NCBI RefSeq assembly: GCF_005930355.1
Contig: NZ_VDBO01000010.1
Span: forward strand, 1 to 64,000
Direction of reading: 5' to 3'
Length of the DNA stretch: 64,000 nucleotides
Source: Paenibacillus sinopodophylli
GTDB taxonomy: Bacteria; Bacillota; Bacilli; Paenibacillales; Paenibacillaceae
Shown here: one piece after another, positions 61,814 through 64,000 of the stretch
Numbering within the stretch: the stretch's first letter is position 1
How the letters are laid out: every line of letters begins with the position of its first letter
Made by a program: the position numbers and the translations under genes
Notes under the pieces: generated by a model
Databases searched by the model: none
The model's input: the letters and a program-made list of their open reading frames with translations, nothing else
Told to the model about the DNA's origin: nothing

Positions 61814-63889
61814 TTATGCTTGCGCCGAAGCCCTTTTCAAAACTCGAACGCTATTTGCACCGAGCTCGATTTGGCCGCCAGCAGCAGCACCCGTCAACAA
61901 ATCAGAATACTCACGTCCATCAAGCTCAACCTTCGTGTCGTTCGCACTGAAATTGGAGACGAACACGTAATCGCTTTGACCATCTGTCCGCAATTGTGCA
62001 GTTACGCCTTGCGGAAGCTCCGTATTCAGTACACGCTTAATGCCTTCTTGCTCAACGATTCGTGCAAACAAATCATTCGTAAAGGCCGCTTCATTACGAG
62101 AAGCAATATAATACGCTTTGCCTTTGCCAAGACGATTCACGGTCAAAGCTGGACGCCCTGCGTAGAAATCCTCTCCGTATACAGCAAGTGCTTCTGCTCC
62201 CTCTAGATGGATAAGATCACATAATTCGCGTGCCGTATATTCACCACTTAGTCCAAGTGAATTGCCATCACTCAGCACAACGCGATTGGAATCATGGTCA
62301 TGCAGCGAGTCGATCTCCTCCGACCAAATGCCAAGCGTCTTGCGAAGCGGTCCTGGGAAGCCAGACAGGAAACACAAATCGTTCTCATCGACGATTCCAC
62401 TCCAGTAGGTTGCAATGAAAGTTCCGCCTTGTTCAACGAATTTTTCGATGCGCTCTCCCACGCCTGGACGAACCATATAAAGCATCGGTGCAACGAGCAC
62501 CTTATAGGAATCAAAGCTGCACTCGGAATCAATAATATCGACCGAAACACCCAAATCCCAGAACGGACGATAATGACGCTTCGCCGTTTCCTCATAATGA
62601 AGGCCGCCATTGCGAGGACCTTGTGAATCCTTCACAGCCCAACGGTTTTCCCAATCATAAATAAGAGCAACCTCCGGCTTAACCGTCGTGCCGACAACCT
62701 CCGTCAGCTTCTCAAGCGTTTCTCCGAGCTCCGCAACGTCGCGGAATACTCTTGTGTGCTCATGACCGACATGGTCAACGACCGATCCATGAAGCTTTTC
62801 ACTTGAGCCTCTGCTCTTGCGCCATTGGAAATATTGAACCGTGTCCGAACCATGCGCAACCGCTTGAAGCGAGGATAGCATATGCATACCAGGGCGCTTC
62901 AATTTGCTTACAGGCTGCCAGTTCGTCATGCTTGGCGTGCTCTCCATCAGCATGAACGGCTTACCGCCGCCGAGTGAACGGAATATATCATGATTGAAGC
63001 CGATCCAAGCTGCCAGCTCGCTATCATCTTCACCATTATCATGCCAAGTTGGATAAGCATCCCATGAAATCATGTCAAGCAGCTCCGTGAACTTCCAATA
63101 ATTAAGCGGCTCGAAATCAAGCATAAAGTTTGTTGTAATCGGAAGCTCGCTATTTTTTGCACGTAGCGGCTCGATCTCATTCCGGCAGAAATCAACCGTT
63201 TGGTCTGTTACGAATCTTCTCCAGTCAACGTTCTGAGCGTGAACCGCTTTCTCGCCGCGCTCCGTCGGGGACTCGATTTGGCTGAAGTCGGTATACGTAT
63301 GGCTCCAGAATGTCGTCCACCACGCATCGTTAAGCGCGTCGATCGTTTTATATTTATTTTCCAACCAGCCGCGGAATGCATCCTCACAATAATTACAATG
63401 GCATTCGCCGCCGTATTCATTGGAGATATGCCAGCCAATAACGGCGGGATGATCGGAATATCGTTCAGCAAGCTTTGTGTTCATAATCGTGACCTTCTCA
63501 CGGTATACAGGAGAGCTGAAGCAATGATTGTGGCGTGCGCCGTGCAAATTGCGAATACCATTCGGAGCTACGCGCAGCACCTCCGGATACTTCTGAGACA
63601 TCCATATCGGACGAGCGCCGCTTGGTGTAGCGAGCAAGGCATAAATGCCGTTTGCAGCAAATGTATCAAGAAGCGTATCGAGCCAGTCAAACGTGAATAC
63701 GCCTTCCTCTGACTCAATGGCCATCCATGCGAATATACCTACAGACATGACATTACAGTGTGCCAGCTTCATGAGGCGAATATCTTCTGCCAGCACTTCA
63801 GGGTATTTCTGCCACTGATCCGGATTATAGTCTGCACCATGCAGCATTTGCGGAATTTTCGAACTAATCGGCGGGAATTTCAAAGTCAT
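61814..63889 (-). CDS. beta-galactosidase, glycoside hydrolase family 42
   Basis: 691 residues, the usual GH42 length, without a signal peptide, so cytoplasmic. The TIM barrel begins near LHGADYNPDQW. The acid/base is Glu158 in HISNEYGGE, and the nucleophile is about Glu316 in FMLMESTPS. Cys123, Cys163, Cys165 and Cys168 match the zinc cluster of thermophilic GH42 enzymes. A trimerisation domain and a beta domain follow. ATG 63889 lies eight bases after GGAGG; the longer frame to 63952 has no site. GH42 enzymes cleave terminal beta-galactosides, often from plant galactans. No transporter gene is visible in the window. Confidence 0.95.
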   Translation of the reverse strand: MTLKFPPISSKIPQMLHGADYNPDQWQKYPEVLAEDIRLMKLAHCNVMSVGIFAWMAIESEEGVFTFDWLDTLLDTFAANGIYALLATPSGARPIWMSQKYPEVLRVAPNGIRNLHGARHNHCFSSPVYREKVTIMNTKLAERYSDHPAVIGWHISNEYGGECHCNYCEDAFRGWLENKYKTIDALNDAWWTTFWSHTYTDFSQIESPTERGEKAVHAQNVDWRRFVTDQTVDFCRNEIEPLRAKNSELPITTNFMLDFEPLNYWKFTELLDMISWDAYPTWHDNGEDDSELAAWIGFNHDIFRSLGGGKPFMLMESTPSMTNWQPVSKLKRPGMHMLSSLQAVAHGSDTVQYFQWRKSRGSSEKLHGSVVDHVGHEHTRVFRDVAELGETLEKLTEVVGTTVKPEVALIYDWENRWAVKDSQGPRNGGLHYEETAKRHYRPFWDLGVSVDIIDSECSFDSYKVLVAPMLYMVRPGVGERIEKFVEQGGTFIATYWSGIVDENDLCFLSGFPGPLRKTLGIWSEEIDSLHDHDSNRVVLSDGNSLGLSGEYTARELCDLIHLEGAEALAVYGEDFYAGRPALTVNRLGKGKAYYIASRNEAAFTNDLFARIVEQEGIKRVLNTELPQGVTAQLRTDGQSDYVFVSNFSANDTKVELDGREYSDLLTGAAAGGQIELGANSVRVLKRASAQA

Positions 63890-64000
63890 TTCAGCGACCT
63901 CCAGTTTCATCTTGATTGCGATTGTTATTGGGTATACTATAATGATATTCATATTATAACTCGTTCATATCGTTAACTATATAATAGTATTTTCGCATTA
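63890..64000. other. right-edge upstream region of the GH42 gene
   Basis: AT-rich. Minus-strand TATAAT near 63956 and a second TATAGT-like sequence near 63940 could be -10 elements. No catabolite-response palindrome was recognised. Confidence 0.35.

Overview
The window looks like a chromosomal segment of an endospore-forming member of the Paenibacillaceae (Paenibacillus, Cohnella or a close relative). The support is a polA-mutM-ytaF-coaE-lytic transglycosylase block close to nrdR, an alpha/beta-type small acid-soluble spore protein, very large secreted proteins ending in three S-layer homology (SLH) motifs, copper-amine-oxidase-like stalk domains, Fur boxes of the Bacillus 7-1-7 type and PhoP-type Pho boxes. 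I see no CRISPR array, prophage, transposase or replication origin.

Layout. 1-2.3 kb: two secreted proteins of unknown role, the first cut by the window edge. 2.6-6.9 kb: a Fur-controlled siderophore uptake operon (AraC regulator fused in frame to a binding lipoprotein, then two FecCD permeases, no ATPase). 7.0-8.6 kb: an Lsa-like ABC-F antibiotic-resistance protein behind a leader-peptide/terminator attenuator. 8.8-13.4 kb: histidine kinase, response regulator and a MacB-type ABC transporter, with the same 11-bp-period direct repeat before the kinase and before the transporter. 13.5-16.0 kb: a DoxX-like gene with operators built into its promoter, and an ABC/GntR (Ytr-like) operon. 16.1-22.5 kb: a 2108-residue SLH protein with seven 172-residue repeats. 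22.9-25.5 kb: a second AraC-binding-protein fusion followed by a decayed ferredoxin-NADP reductase. 25.6-30.2 kb: two TetR-controlled oxidoreductase loci and decayed tRNA-like sequence. 30.4-42.8 kb: two more SLH surface proteins, a 2748-residue double beta-helix protein and a 14-repeat FG-GAP protein. 43-46 kb: an Lnt-like nitrilase membrane protein, an AraC/GyrI-like regulator, and tRNA-Ala(GGC) among tRNA-like relics. 46-52.7 kb: housekeeping genes nrdR, ssp, slt, coaE, ytaF, mutM, polA. 52.7-61.5 kb: EAL and GGDEF proteins, phoU, pstB, pstA, pstC, pstS and a CBS-chemoreceptor-like protein, all on the minus strand. 61.8-63.9 kb: a GH42 beta-galactosidase.

The most unusual feature is a repeated architecture. 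In both AraC loci the regulator and a complete lipoprotein with signal peptide and lipobox sit in one uninterrupted frame. In both, the linker between them carries a Fur box, a Shine-Dalgarno sequence and an ATG. Each ORF could therefore give two products: a secreted lipoprotein from an internal Fur-regulated start, and a full-length regulator with a membrane-spanning segment and an extracytoplasmic siderophore sensor. A second system-level observation is that the pst-phoU operon is bracketed by two proteins sharing the same CBS-like sensor module, one attached to GGDEF and one to a chemoreceptor signalling domain.
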